Below, piece after piece: positions 53,563-62,903 of a stretch of 64,000 nucleotides of DNA. The position numbers were made by a program, and so were the translations under genes. How positions within the stretch are numbered: position 1 is the first letter of the stretch; every line of letters begins with the position of its first letter. Under the pieces are notes generated by a model that had not been told where the DNA came from, made no database searches, and saw only the letters and a list, made by a program, of their open reading frames with translations. Location of the stretch: contig NZ_BCWU01000001.1 of assembly GCF_001592365.1 (NCBI RefSeq), positions 186,001 through 250,000 on the forward strand. Direction: 5' to 3'. The DNA is from Gordonia hydrophobica NBRC 16057. GTDB lineage: Bacteria; Actinomycetota; Actinomycetes; Mycobacteriales; Mycobacteriaceae.

Positions 53563-53585
53563 TCGTCCCCGAACGAGGAGTCGTC

Positions 53586-54902
53586 GTGAGTCAGCGTGTC
53601 GGGCAAACAGATCCGCGGCGATCGATTCCGCGGACCGACCGGCTCCTCGCACTTCCCGCCGTGGCGGCGGCCCGCGAACACCTGTCCGACGAGACCATCG
53701 CCGAATGCATCCGGGCCGTCACCGACCGCGCCCGCCGCGGCGAACTCGCGCCCGATGCAGTCACCGCCGCCGTGGTCGAGGCGGTGGGCGCGGCGCGCGC
53801 CTCCACCCAGACCGCCGTCCTCAACGCCACCGGCGTCATCGTCCACACCAACCTGGGACGTGCCCCGCTCGGTCCCTCCGCGATGTCGGCCATCGTCGAC
53901 GCCGCCGGGTACGTCGACGTCGAGATGGACCTGGACTCGGGTGTCCGCAGCAAGCGCGGGGTCGGCGCGCGGTCCGCGTTGCTGGCCGCCTGCACGCCCG
54001 CCGAGGACGCGTTGGCCGTCAACAACGGGGCGGCCGCCCTGGTCCTGGCGACCACCGCGCTCGCCGCCGGACGCGAGGTGATCGTCTCCCGCGGGGAACT
54101 GATCGAGATCGGTGCGGGATTCCGGCTTCCGGACCTGATCGCCTCCACCGGTGCACGCCTGCGTGAGGTCGGCACCACCAACCGGACGCATCTCGCCGAC
54201 TACGCCGACGCCATCGGCCCAGACACCGGCTGCCTCCTGAAAGTGCACCCCAGCAACTTCCGGGTCAGCGGATTCACCGCGGGTGTCGAGGTCGACGCGT
54301 TGGCGGCGCTGGGGCGTGACCGCGGGATTCCGCTGGTCGTCGATCTGGGCAGCGGACTCCTGGCGCCCGACGCGCTCCTGCCCGACGAACCGGACGCTGC
54401 GACCACCCTGCGCGCAGGCGCCGACCTCACCACGGCGAGCGGCGACAAGCTGCTCGGCGGACCCCAAGCCGGCGTGATCCTCGGCCGCACCGAGTACGTG
54501 CAGCGCCTCGCCAAGCATCCGCTCGCACGTGCCGTTCGGATCGACAAGATCGCGCTGGCCGCGTTGGAAGCCACGGTCGCCGGTCCCCGGCCGCCGGTGT
54601 CGCAGTATCTGCACGCCGATCCGCAACGGCTCCGAGCGCGGACCATGGCCCTCGCGGCGGCGGTCGGCGGAGAGGTCGTGGCACACGACGGCCGCGTCGG
54701 CGGCGGGGGCGCGCCCGGGGTGCCGCTGGCCGGTTATGCGCTCAAACTCCCGGAGTCGGCGGCCCGACCGCTGCGCATCGGCACCCCCGCGGTGCTGGCG
54801 CGTGTGCACGACGGAGCGACCCTCGTCGACCTGCGCTGTGTCCCCGAGACCGACGACGCTCGCGTCGCCGAGGCGGTTCGCATCGCGCTCACGGACCACT
54901 GA
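53586..54902 (+). CDS. selA: Selenocysteine synthase
   Basis: 438-aa PLP enzyme converting Ser-tRNA-Sec to Sec-tRNA-Sec with selenophosphate. The PLP lysine is in T-T-A-S-G-D-K-L-L-G-G-P-Q-A-G. N-A-T-G-V-I-V-H-T-N-L-G-R-A-P-L is the family's N-terminal hallmark. GTG 53586 is chosen: GAGGAG lies 5 nt upstream and any earlier start would lie in the tRNA gene. Two bases separate it from selB. Confidence 0.95.
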   Translation: MSQRVGQTDPRRSIPRTDRLLALPAVAAAREHLSDETIAECIRAVTDRARRGELAPDAVTAAVVEAVGAARASTQTAVLNATGVIVHTNLGRAPLGPSAMSAIVDAAGYVDVEMDLDSGVRSKRGVGARSALLAACTPAEDALAVNNGAAALVLATTALAAGREVIVSRGELIEIGAGFRLPDLIASTGARLREVGTTNRTHLADYADAIGPDTGCLLKVHPSNFRVSGFTAGVEVDALAALGRDRGIPLVVDLGSGLLAPDALLPDEPDAATTLRAGADLTTASGDKLLGGPQAGVILGRTEYVQRLAKHPLARAVRIDKIALAALEATVAGPRPPVSQYLHADPQRLRARTMALAAAVGGEVVAHDGRVGGGGAPGVPLAGYALKLPESAARPLRIGTPAVLARVHDGATLVDLRCVPETDDARVAEAVRIALTDH

Positions 54903-54904
54903 CC

Positions 54905-56692
54905 GTGTTCGTCATCGCGACCGCAGGCCACGTCGATCACGGTAAATCCACCCTGGTCAAAGCGCTGACCGGGATGGAGCCGGACCGGTGGGAGCAGGAG
55001 CGACGGCGCGGCCTGACGATCGATCTGGGCTTTGTCTGGACCGTGCTGCCGTCCGGATGCGAAGTCGGCTTCGTCGACGTCCCCGGCCACGAACGCTTTC
55101 TGCCGAACATGCTCGCCGGACTGGGGCCTGCGCCGGCGGTGTGTTTCGTCGTCGCCGCCGACGAGGGGTGGCGGCAGCAGTCGTCGGATCATCGTGACGC
55201 GCTCGCCGCCTGGGGGATCGAGCACGGGGTGGTCGTCATCAGCCGGGCCGACCGTGCGACCGACGCCCGCGTCGCCGAGGTGATCGATCAGGTCCGGACC
55301 GAACTGGCCGACACCGGAATCGCTGACGCTCCGATCGTGGTCACGTCCGCGGTCGCCGGCACCGGGCTCGCCGAGCTGCGGTCAACGCTCGACCGGCTCG
55401 TCGCGGACGCGACGGTGGGCGGTCCGGGGTCCGACGGCGCCGATCGGGTACGACTGTGGATCGATCGCGCGTTCGCCATCACCGGAGCGGGGACCGTGGT
55501 GACGGGGACGCTTGCCGCAGGCGCCATCACCGTCGGCGATCGACTGCGACTGGCCGGGAGGAACCGGCGATTCGAGGTGACCGTCCGCGGGCTGCAGAGT
55601 CACGGCCGCGACACCGAGCGCGCCCTCCCGGTGAGCCGCGTCGCGGTGAACCTGCGCGGCGTCGCGCACGACGAGATCCACCGCGGCGACGTCCTGCTCG
55701 ACACCGGGCCCTGGCCGCAGACTCGGGTGGTCGACGTGCGCCGCACCACCGGCGACAGTGACGTCCCCGCGTGGCTCACCGCGCACGTGGGCACCGCGTC
55801 GGTGCCGGTCCGTGCACGGTCCCTCGATGAGGGGCATCTGCGGCTGACGTTGTCGCGAGAACTGCCGCTGCGCCGCCACGACCGGCTCGTTCTCCGCGAC
55901 CCCGGCGCTGGGCGGATCGTCGGCGGTGCGCAGGTGCTCGACGTCGATCCGCCTCCGCTGGTGCGGCGCGGCGACGGTGTTCGACGGGGGCAGGCGCTCG
56001 CCGGACTCGACGACGCGGTCGCGGCCGAAGTGCGCCGCCGCGGCGCGATCACCCGCGGGCGCCTGGCCGAACTGGGCTGGCCGACGCAGCAGGTGCCCGA
56101 CGACGTCGACGTGATCGGCGACTGGTGGGTGGCGAGCCAGACCCTGCACGAGTGGCAGGCGCGGCTGCGCGGCGCCGTCGTCGATCTGCACGAGAGCGAT
56201 CCACTGTCCGCAGGACTGACCGACGGTGCGGCGCACGGGCTGCTCGCTCTCCCGGACCCGGCGTTGTTGGCGCGGGTCGTCGACGGAGCCGGAGTGGTCG
56301 CCGAGCGCGGGCTGCTGTTCCTACCCGAGCATCGCGGTGATCTCGGCCCCGCCGAGTCCGCGGTCGCCGAGCTGGAACGACGGTTGACTGCGACGCCGTT
56401 CGTCGCACCCGAGGCCGACGATCTCGTTGCACTGGCGTTGGGAGTTCGCGAGTTGGCGGCGGCTGAGCGCGCCGGTCGGCTGCTGCGGCTCGCCGACGGT
56501 CTCGTCGTGCTGCCGGAGACGCCGGCGTTGGCGATGCGCGAGCTCGCGCAGTTGCCGCAGCCGTTCACCACCTCGCAGGCGCGCCAAGCCCTGGACACGT
56601 CGCGGCGCGTGGCGATTCCGCTGCTCGAGCACCTCGACGGCCGCGGTTGGACGCGCCGGATCGATGCCGGTCACCGTGAAGTGGCGCGCTGA
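54905..56692 (+). CDS. selB: Selenocysteine-specific elongation factor
   Basis: 595-aa translation GTPase that carries Sec-tRNA to UGA codons bearing a SECIS. G1 is G-H-V-D-H-G-K-S-T-L (about residues 8-17), G2 in R-G-L-T-I-D-L-G-F, G3 D-V-P-G-H-E-R-F. The G4 position reads S-R-A-D. The C-terminal third has the winged-helix repeats that bind the SECIS loop, ending R-G-W-T-R-R-I-D-A-G-H-R. GTG start 2 nt after selA. Confidence 0.95.
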   Translation: MFVIATAGHVDHGKSTLVKALTGMEPDRWEQERRRGLTIDLGFVWTVLPSGCEVGFVDVPGHERFLPNMLAGLGPAPAVCFVVAADEGWRQQSSDHRDALAAWGIEHGVVVISRADRATDARVAEVIDQVRTELADTGIADAPIVVTSAVAGTGLAELRSTLDRLVADATVGGPGSDGADRVRLWIDRAFAITGAGTVVTGTLAAGAITVGDRLRLAGRNRRFEVTVRGLQSHGRDTERALPVSRVAVNLRGVAHDEIHRGDVLLDTGPWPQTRVVDVRRTTGDSDVPAWLTAHVGTASVPVRARSLDEGHLRLTLSRELPLRRHDRLVLRDPGAGRIVGGAQVLDVDPPPLVRRGDGVRRGQALAGLDDAVAAEVRRRGAITRGRLAELGWPTQQVPDDVDVIGDWWVASQTLHEWQARLRGAVVDLHESDPLSAGLTDGAAHGLLALPDPALLARVVDGAGVVAERGLLFLPEHRGDLGPAESAVAELERRLTATPFVAPEADDLVALALGVRELAAAERAGRLLRLADGLVVLPETPALAMRELAQLPQPFTTSQARQALDTSRRVAIPLLEHLDGRGWTRRIDAGHREVAR

Positions 56693-56842
56693 CCGCTCAC
56701 GACTCTCACGGGGACGCGAATCCCGCCATCCGCAGACAACCTCGAATGGCGGGCAGCGGCGGCTTGGTTTATCCGCTCTCCTGACACCGACTGCCGCGAG
56801 CTCCCCGGTGCGCATTCACCCGGGAATCGATCGTCCTGCGTC

Positions 56843-57281
56843 TCAGACGAGGTCGGCGGGGGCGAAGTGGACCTCGACCGGGTCAGTGACCTGGAACAGT
56901 TGGTCGCCTTCGGCTTCGGCGACCGTCATACTGTCCATCGACGAGCGTCCGGGCGGTGATCGCCGGCGTGTCGGGGTCGACGGTCCAGTAGTGCGGACAG
57001 GCCGGCACGCGCGAGTCGCTCGTTCTTGAGCAGAAGATCGATCCGCGAGTGGACGGGGACAGCACTTCGATCGCCAGGAGCGGCGCTGTCGGGAGATCGT
57101 GATCGGTCAGATCGGCGGTGCGGGCGATGATCAGATCGGGTTGGATCACGGTATCCGGGGCAAGCGCCACATCGAACGGGGGCAGGAGTTCGAGATCGTC
57201 GGGGCACGAAGTGAAAAGCAGAACGCCTAACCGCATCACGGCTCGCTGATGTTGCGTTTTCGGCGCCGGACTCACGATCAA
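56843..57281 (-). pseudogene. Decayed Uma2-family (DUF820) nuclease-fold gene
   Basis: Pieces of a Uma2 protein can be followed across three frame changes. L-I-V-S-P-A-P...H-Q-R-A-V through L-L-A-I-E-V-L-S-P-S-T-R is in one frame, R-I-D-L-L-L-K-N-E-R-L-A-R-A-G in a second, P-H-Y-W-T-V-D-P-D-T-P-A-I-T back in the first, and M-T-V-A-E-A-E-G-D-Q-L-F...P-A-D-L-V in another. The first 40-50 residues of the family are also missing. Clearly not functional as sequenced. Confidence 0.75.
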
Positions 57282-57358
57282 GGGGATGAAACGCACGTTT
57301 CGCGCATTGTGGATTAGCGGCGAATTGATCCACAACTGAGTCTGGGCATGATGGAGAG

Positions 57359-58237
57359 ATGAGCGATGAGCAGGTGGCACTCGGCCCGCACGTGACCCGG
57401 TGGGCCGGCCCCGACGGTGGTCGCGTTCCCTACGGCAACCCGCTGACGGTGACCGCGGGCGAATCGACGGTGCTGCTGGATGCCGGGCTGGGCGTGGCCA
57501 CGCCACCGGCGGACCTGCTGCTCCTGAGCCACTACCACGAGGACCACACGGTGGATGCTCTCGCGCGGGCGTCGACGGTGGCGATCCACCGCAGTGACGT
57601 GTTCGCGCTGCAGTCGTGGGAGTCGTTCCGGACCGCGGGCGGAATCCCGGAGGGGGACTGGGAAGCGGACTTCCGTCGGCAGTTCTCCTGGAACGCGTTG
57701 CCGGACGCGTCGGTGTTCGACGACGACGCCGTGTTCGACGTCGGCGGCGACGTCCGCGTGCACGTGGTGCCGCTGCCCGGACACACGGCGGGGCACTGCG
57801 GATTCCTGATCGAACCCGACGGGGTCTTCTACATCGCCGACGTCGACCTCTCGACGTTCGGGCCGATGTACAGCGACATCGGGTCGAGCCTCGCCGACAT
57901 CCGCGCGACGTTGGACGCGGTGACGCAGGTGCAGGCGCGGGTCGTCGTGCCCTATCACCACAAGGGTCCGTACTTCACCCGCGAGGAGTTCCTCGAGGAC
58001 CTCGCGCTGCATGCGGCCGCACTCGATGCCCGTGAAGGTCGACTTCTGGAGCAGCTCGCGGCGGGCCCGCACACGGCGTCGGATCTGCTGGGCCGCGGGA
58101 TCGTGTACCGCGTCGCGACGGCGCCCTGGTACGCCGACGCCGCCGAGATCGCGATGATCCGCAGACATCTCGACGACCTAGTGAGCCGGGGCGTGGTGAT
58201 CGGTCCAGACGCCGACGGCCGATTCCGACTGGCCTAG
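57359..58237 (+). CDS. MBL-fold metallo-hydrolase
   Basis: 292-aa metallo-beta-lactamase fold enzyme with H-Y-H-E-D-H (residues about 58-63), a second histidine in P-G-H-T-A-G-H and an aspartate in I-A-D-V-D-L. The C-terminal helical part is a winged-helix-like LACTB2 tail. Substrate unknown. Confidence 0.85.
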   Translation: MSDEQVALGPHVTRWAGPDGGRVPYGNPLTVTAGESTVLLDAGLGVATPPADLLLLSHYHEDHTVDALARASTVAIHRSDVFALQSWESFRTAGGIPEGDWEADFRRQFSWNALPDASVFDDDAVFDVGGDVRVHVVPLPGHTAGHCGFLIEPDGVFYIADVDLSTFGPMYSDIGSSLADIRATLDAVTQVQARVVVPYHHKGPYFTREEFLEDLALHAAALDAREGRLLEQLAAGPHTASDLLGRGIVYRVATAPWYADAAEIAMIRRHLDDLVSRGVVIGPDADGRFRLA

Positions 58238-58243
58238 CGCAAA

Positions 58244-58282
58244 GACCGGCGCATCCGGGGAGAGGTTTCGGATGCGCCGGTC
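58244..58282. terminator. Bidirectional terminator hairpin
   Basis: GACCGGCGCATCCG and its exact complement around an 11-nt loop, between the convergent MBL and ABC permease genes, flanked by CAAA and GTTTG. Confidence 0.85.
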
Positions 58283-58324
58283 GCGTTTGCGTTCAGCTCT
58301 TCGCAGGTCGAATTGCCCGTCGGG

Positions 58325-59122
58325 CTATTTGACCTCTGAACGCAAGATCTTCCAGATGCCGACCGACATCGGGATGCCGATCCAGATGGCGTGCGCCACC
58401 AGGAACTTGCCCCAGTCGCCGCCGGTCGGCCAGGTCTCCGACATCAGTGCGCCGGACGAGACGCTGGGGCTGATCCACTCGGCGACATGGGCGTCGCGCA
58501 GCGCCGGAATCAGCTGCAGGACCAGGCCGATCGCCTCCGGCAGGATGAAGTAGGCGACGATCGCGGCGGGCGTGCTCAGGAACAGCGCCGCGAAGCCGAA
58601 GCCGAGGAGCAGTCCGGAGACCTGCAGGACGACGGCACCGGTCAGCCCGGCGGCCGACAGTGACCACGAACCGGCCGGGGCGTCGAAGGCGAGCATGGCG
58701 ATGACGTTGCCGATCGCGCCGATGATCAGCGCGACCACCACGGCGGCCAGGGCGGCGATGATCGAGGTGATCAGCTTGGCGATCACGACACGCTCGCGCC
58801 GGGGCTCCATGGTGAACGTGGCCAGCGCCCCGCGCTGCGACCATTCCGAGGTGACGAGGAGGATCGCCATCACCGGCAGCAGGAACCCGGTCGGCGTGTT
58901 CATGACGCCGAAGAGGTCGGCGAAGCCCAGATCGGTCGGCTCGCTGGAATTGGCGGCGACGATCAGCATCACCACCATGACGAGCGTGGCGATCAGTGCC
59001 ATCGACGCGATCAGCCAGAAGCCTGCGCGCGTGTCGACGAGCTTGCGCATCTCGACGCGAACCAGGCGGCTGAGCGGAATCGGCTGGACCGTCTGGTCGA
59101 CGGCGGCGTACGTGGTGGTCAT
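58325..59122 (-). CDS. ABC-2-type exporter permease
   Basis: 265-aa membrane protein with six hydrophobic segments and the E-M-R-K-L-V-D-T-R motif at the N-terminus that is common in ABC-2 permeases. Its start overlaps the ATPase stop (ATGA). Together they form an exporter, possibly for a lipid, peptide or drug. It is divergent (through the ATPase) from a two-component system that may regulate it. Confidence 0.85.
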   Translation of the reverse strand: MTTTYAAVDQTVQPIPLSRLVRVEMRKLVDTRAGFWLIASMALIATLVMVVMLIVAANSSEPTDLGFADLFGVMNTPTGFLLPVMAILLVTSEWSQRGALATFTMEPRRERVVIAKLITSIIAALAAVVVALIIGAIGNVIAMLAFDAPAGSWSLSAAGLTGAVVLQVSGLLLGFGFAALFLSTPAAIVAYFILPEAIGLVLQLIPALRDAHVAEWISPSVSSGALMSETWPTGGDWGKFLVAHAIWIGIPMSVGIWKILRSEVK

Positions 59123-60033
59123 CGGACGACTCCCTGATTGACGGGCTGCTCGCGCTGAGTCTGTTCGGTGAGCTGCAGGAACATGGCTTCCAGGTTGGTG
59201 TTGTCGCCGCCGCGGAGCTCGATGAGGCTGACCCGGCTGTCGAGGGCGATGCGACCGACCTGCTCGGGCTCGGCGTCGACGGTGATGCCGCCACCCTGCG
59301 CGGGATGCGCGGCGAATCCGGCGTCCACCAGCGCCTGACCGAGCGTCTGATCATCGGTCGACTTCACGTGCGCGCCGGTGCCGGCGAGAAGCTCGTCCTT
59401 GGCGCCTTGCGCGACGATTCGGCCCTGACCGATGACGATGAGGTCGTCGGCGATGATCTCGATCTCGTGCAGCAGATGGCTCGAGAGGAGCACCGTGCCG
59501 CCGCGGTCGGCGTACTCGCGAAGCAGGGTGCGCATCCAGTGGATGCCCGCGGGGTCGAGGCCGTTGGCGGGTTCGTCGAGCATCAGGATCTTCGGATTCG
59601 CCAGCAGCGCGTTCGCGATGCCCAGGCGCTGCCGCATGCCGAGCGAGTAGTTGCGGACGCGGCGGCCTGCCTCCTCGGGCGTCAAGCTGACCCAGGCGAG
59701 AACCTCGTCGACGCGGGTCAGGTCCAGGCCCATGGTCATCGCCGACAGTCGTAGGATCTCTGCGCCGGTCCGTCCCGCGTGCTGCGCCGAGGCGTCGAGC
59801 AGGACACCGACCTGTGTCGCCGGGTTCGGGATGTCGCGGTAGTTGACGCCCGCGATGGTCGCGGTGCCCGAGGTGGGCGGTGTGAGGCCGGCGATGATGC
59901 GCATCGTCGTGGACTTGCCTGCGCCGTTCGGTCCGAGGAATCCGGTCACGCGACCGGGTTTGCAGGCGAACGAGACGTCGTTGACGGCGGTGTAGTCGCC
60001 GTATCTCTTCGTGAGGTGTTCGACCGTGATCAT
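59119..60033 (-). CDS. ABC exporter ATPase
   Basis: 304-aa ATPase: Walker A G-P-N-G-A-G-K-S-T-T, signature Y-S-L-G-M-R-Q-R-L, Walker B I-L-M-L-D-E-P-A-N-G-L-D and the H-loop S-S-H-L-L. The C-terminal 60 residues are a regulatory-type extension. ATG 60033 is preferred (M-I-T-V-E-H-L-T-K-R-Y). Confidence 0.9.
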   Translation of the reverse strand: MITVEHLTKRYGDYTAVNDVSFACKPGRVTGFLGPNGAGKSTTMRIIAGLTPPTSGTATIAGVNYRDIPNPATQVGVLLDASAQHAGRTGAEILRLSAMTMGLDLTRVDEVLAWVSLTPEEAGRRVRNYSLGMRQRLGIANALLANPKILMLDEPANGLDPAGIHWMRTLLREYADRGGTVLLSSHLLHEIEIIADDLIVIGQGRIVAQGAKDELLAGTGAHVKSTDDQTLGQALVDAGFAAHPAQGGGITVDAEPEQVGRIALDSRVSLIELRGGDNTNLEAMFLQLTEQTQREQPVNQGVVR

Positions 60034-60159
60034 GATGAACATTCTGCTGACTCCGGAGTACTTCGCACATCCGTCGGCGGGCTGATTTCGGGTCAGCCGA
60101 AAGTAGGGGGTGACCTGAGAACTCGCGACGGCAGCGGGCCGTCGGCTCGGCGGGCTACC

Positions 60160-61329
60160 GTGATCCTCGTGCACCCCGAGGACTATCAGCCGCCGCTGAC
60201 GTGGCGCAGCCATGTGTGGCGTTTCACCATCGTCCTCGCCGTCTCGGGGGTCGCGTGGGCCACGCGCGCCGACTACCAGTGGCAGCACGTCCGATGGTGG
60301 TTCTTCCTGGACCTGGCGATCGGGCTCGCGTCGCTGGTCGCGGTTCTGTTCCGCCGGTCGCACCCGGTCAGCGTCGGTGTGGGAACGCAGTTGGCCGCCG
60401 TCGTCTCGGCGACCGCTGCCGGTCCGTCGATGCTGGCGGTGGTCTCGTTGTCGACGCGTCGTCGGTGGCGGGAGATCGTGCCGGTCGGCATTCTGGCCGT
60501 CGTCAGCGCACTGGTGTCGCCGCTGGTGGGCTCACCGGAGGAGAAGCCGGTCGGACTTCTCGACGCCGCGATCATCACGGTGGTGATCCTGCTGATCATC
60601 GCGTGGGGCCTGTACATCGGTTCCCGTCGCGAATTGCTCGCGTCGTGGCGGTCGCGGGCGAAGGTCGCCGAAGCCGAGCAGGCGGCGCGGGTCCAGCATG
60701 CGCGCATCGCCGAGCGAGGACGGATCGCCCGCGAGATGCACGATGTGCTGGCGCACCGGATCTCGACGATCCACATGTACGCCGGTGCCCTCGGCTACCG
60801 CGACGACCTGCCTCCCGACCAGGTCCGCGAGGCGGCGCACACCATCGAGGGGCTCTCTGCCACGGCGCTCACCGAACTGCGCGACCTGCTCGGTGTGCTG
60901 CGCGAGGGGCCGGGCGACGCGCAGCCGGAGTCGCCGCAGGCGAGCGCCACGGACATCGAGGCGTTGGTCGACGAGAACCGCGGCTACGGCATGAACCTTC
61001 AGTACTCCTGTGATCTCGAGCTCGCCGACCTGCCCGACGGCATCGGCCGTACCCTGTTCCGCTGCGTTCAGGAAGGGCTCACCAACGCCCGGAAGCATGC
61101 GGCCGCGACCGCCGTCGAAGTCCGGATCTGCGGGAGCCCGGACCACGGCGTCGACCTCGTCGTCAGCAACCCGATGCCGATCGGAGAGAATCGGACTCTC
61201 GCCCCGGAATCCGGGTTCGGCCTGGTCGGTCTCGCCGAGCGGGTGGAACTGCGCGGCGGCACGCAGTCGGCGCACCTGACGGCCGATGAACGATTCGTCC
61301 TGCGCGTGTGGTTACCGTGGCAGGCATGA
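60160..61329 (+). CDS. Sensor histidine kinase (HisKA_3 type)
   Basis: 389-aa kinase with five N-terminal hydrophobic segments, then A-R-E-M-H-D-V-L-A-H-R (phosphorylated His about residue 196) and the ATPase domain with N-A-R-K-H-A and F-G-L-V-G-L-A-E-R. GTG 60160 or 60169 are the likely starts. It overlaps its response regulator by ATGA. It is divergent from the ABC exporter, which it probably controls. Confidence 0.85.
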   Translation: MILVHPEDYQPPLTWRSHVWRFTIVLAVSGVAWATRADYQWQHVRWWFFLDLAIGLASLVAVLFRRSHPVSVGVGTQLAAVVSATAAGPSMLAVVSLSTRRRWREIVPVGILAVVSALVSPLVGSPEEKPVGLLDAAIITVVILLIIAWGLYIGSRRELLASWRSRAKVAEAEQAARVQHARIAERGRIAREMHDVLAHRISTIHMYAGALGYRDDLPPDQVREAAHTIEGLSATALTELRDLLGVLREGPGDAQPESPQASATDIEALVDENRGYGMNLQYSCDLELADLPDGIGRTLFRCVQEGLTNARKHAAATAVEVRICGSPDHGVDLVVSNPMPIGENRTLAPESGFGLVGLAERVELRGGTQSAHLTADERFVLRVWLPWQA

Positions 61330-61994
61330 GCGCGAGGCTGATGATCGTCGACGACGACCCGCTGGTCCGGTCCGGACTGCGTCTGCTGGTCGGTGGCGAC
61401 CCGGGCCTGGACGTGGTCGCCGAGGCGGGCAACGGGCGCGACGCACTCGACGCACACGCCGCCGACCCCGTCGATCTGGTGCTGATGGATCTGCGGATGC
61501 CGGTGATGGACGGCATCGACGCCACCGCAGCCTTCAAAGCGGGCGCCAACCCGCCCGCCGTGATCGTGCTGACCACATTCGACGCCGACGACTACGTGGT
61601 GCGGGCCCTGGCGGTCGGCGCCGACGGCTTCCTGCTGAAAGACACTCCGCCCGCGGAGATCGTCGCCGCGATCGGCCGCGTCCTGGGCGGCGAACCGGCG
61701 CTGAGCCCCTCGGTGACCGCGGCGCTGATCAAACAGGTCGTCGACGGCCGCCGGATCGACCCGCAGGGCAACGGCGTCGCCGACAAGGCGCGGGCGGCCG
61801 TCGACGCGCTCACCGAACGTGAACTCGAAGTGGCGGTGTGCCTGGCGCGCGGCGAGTCGAACGCCGGGATCGCCGCCGAGTTGTACATGTCGGTGGCGAC
61901 GGTGAAGGCGCACATCTCACGGATCTTCCATAAGCTCGACGCGTCGAATCGGGTGCAGGTCGCGATCGCCATGCGTGACGCCGGCCGGGTGTGA
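61326..61994 (+). CDS. LuxR-family response regulator
   Basis: 222-aa regulator: receiver domain with D-D-D at the acidic pocket, phospho-accepting Asp in L-V-L-M-D-L-R-M-P (about residue 54) and Lys in L-L-K-D; C-terminal helix-turn-helix L-T-E-R-E-L-E-V...N-A-G-I-A-A-E-L-Y-M-S-V-A-T-V-K. Partner of the preceding kinase. Confidence 0.9.
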   Translation: MSARLMIVDDDPLVRSGLRLLVGGDPGLDVVAEAGNGRDALDAHAADPVDLVLMDLRMPVMDGIDATAAFKAGANPPAVIVLTTFDADDYVVRALAVGADGFLLKDTPPAEIVAAIGRVLGGEPALSPSVTAALIKQVVDGRRIDPQGNGVADKARAAVDALTERELEVAVCLARGESNAGIAAELYMSVATVKAHISRIFHKLDASNRVQVAIAMRDAGRV

Positions 61995-62019
61995 GTCGCG
62001 ACGCGGGTAGAGTTCGGAT

Positions 62020-62481
62020 ATGAAGATCGGCGACACCGCACCGGATTTCGAACTCTCCGACCAAGACGGCACCCGACGACGACTGTCGGAGCTCCTCGCC
62101 GACGGGCCCGTCGCACTGTTCTTCTATCCGGCGGCCTTCACCCCGGGCTGCACCAAGGAGGCCTGCCATTTCCGCGATCTCGCCGCCGAGTTCGCCGACG
62201 CAGGCGTGCAGCGAGTCGGGATCAGTCGCGACGACGTCGACAAGCAGAAGAGCTGGACCCAGAAGCACACGCTGGACTACCCGCTGCTCGCGGACACCGA
62301 CGGGGCCGTCGCGCAGGCGTACGGGGTCAAGCGCGGGCTGCTCGGCGCGGTCGGCATGCCCACCAAGCGCGTGACGTTCGCGATCGGGACCGACGGTGTC
62401 ATCGCCGACGTGATCGCCTCCGAGGTCAACATGACCGTGCACGCCGACCGCGTGCTCGCCGCGTTCTCAGGTACGCGGTAG
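62020..62481 (+). CDS. Peroxiredoxin (Bcp/AhpE-like)
   Basis: 153-aa thiol peroxidase. The peroxidatic cysteine is in A-F-T-P-G-C-T-K-E-A-C (residues about 38-48), with a second Cys five positions later that can act as the resolving cysteine as in Bcp. The 3' end overlaps the convergent DoxX-like gene by 15 nt. Confidence 0.85.
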   Translation: MKIGDTAPDFELSDQDGTRRRLSELLADGPVALFFYPAAFTPGCTKEACHFRDLAAEFADAGVQRVGISRDDVDKQKSWTQKHTLDYPLLADTDGAVAQAYGVKRGLLGAVGMPTKRVTFAIGTDGVIADVIASEVNMTVHADRVLAAFSGTR

Positions 62482-62859
62482 CTGCGGTCGTGGGGTGATG
62501 GTCGGCGGACCCGTCGCAGCGAGTGCCGCGTAGACGAGTAGCAGGGACGACGCCGCTACGAAGTTCAGTCGGAGGTCGCGGGCGCGCAGATGCATGCCGA
62601 CGGCCAGCGAGAAGTAGAGCGTCAGCATCACCGCCGTGAATCGTGCCAGCTGTGGGAACCGTGGAGCCGCGGCGAGTCCGGTCGCGGACGCTGCTTTGAC
62701 GACCGGGAAGACCCAGCGATGCTCGGCGGGAAAACCGACGTCGTCCAGGCAGCGGGCGATATAGGGAATCGGCCCGATACACGCGACGGCATCGGCAGCC
62801 TGGCCTGTGGCGGCTAGCTGGTAGACGAGCGGATCCCGCAGCGATGTCGGCGCCCTCAT
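62467..62859 (-). CDS. DoxX-like membrane protein
   Basis: 130-aa protein with hydrophobic segments at about residues 44-64 (weak), 74-92 and 98-116, resembling the DoxX/DUF4267-like group of small four-helix membrane proteins. Its position by a peroxiredoxin agrees with the oxidative-stress association of DoxX proteins. Confidence 0.6.
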   Translation of the reverse strand: MRAPTSLRDPLVYQLAATGQAADAVACIGPIPYIARCLDDVGFPAEHRWVFPVVKAASATGLAAAPRFPQLARFTAVMLTLYFSLAVGMHLRARDLRLNFVAASSLLLVYAALAATGPPTITPRPQLPRT

Positions 62860-62903
62860 GTCAATCAATCGTAGGACTCGCGAACGTCCGGGACAATACA
62901 TGC

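Noticed and set aside
53427-53585. Longer selA reading frame starting at 53427
   Set aside because: The extension would run through the tRNA-Sec gene; GTG 53586 has a good ribosome binding site.
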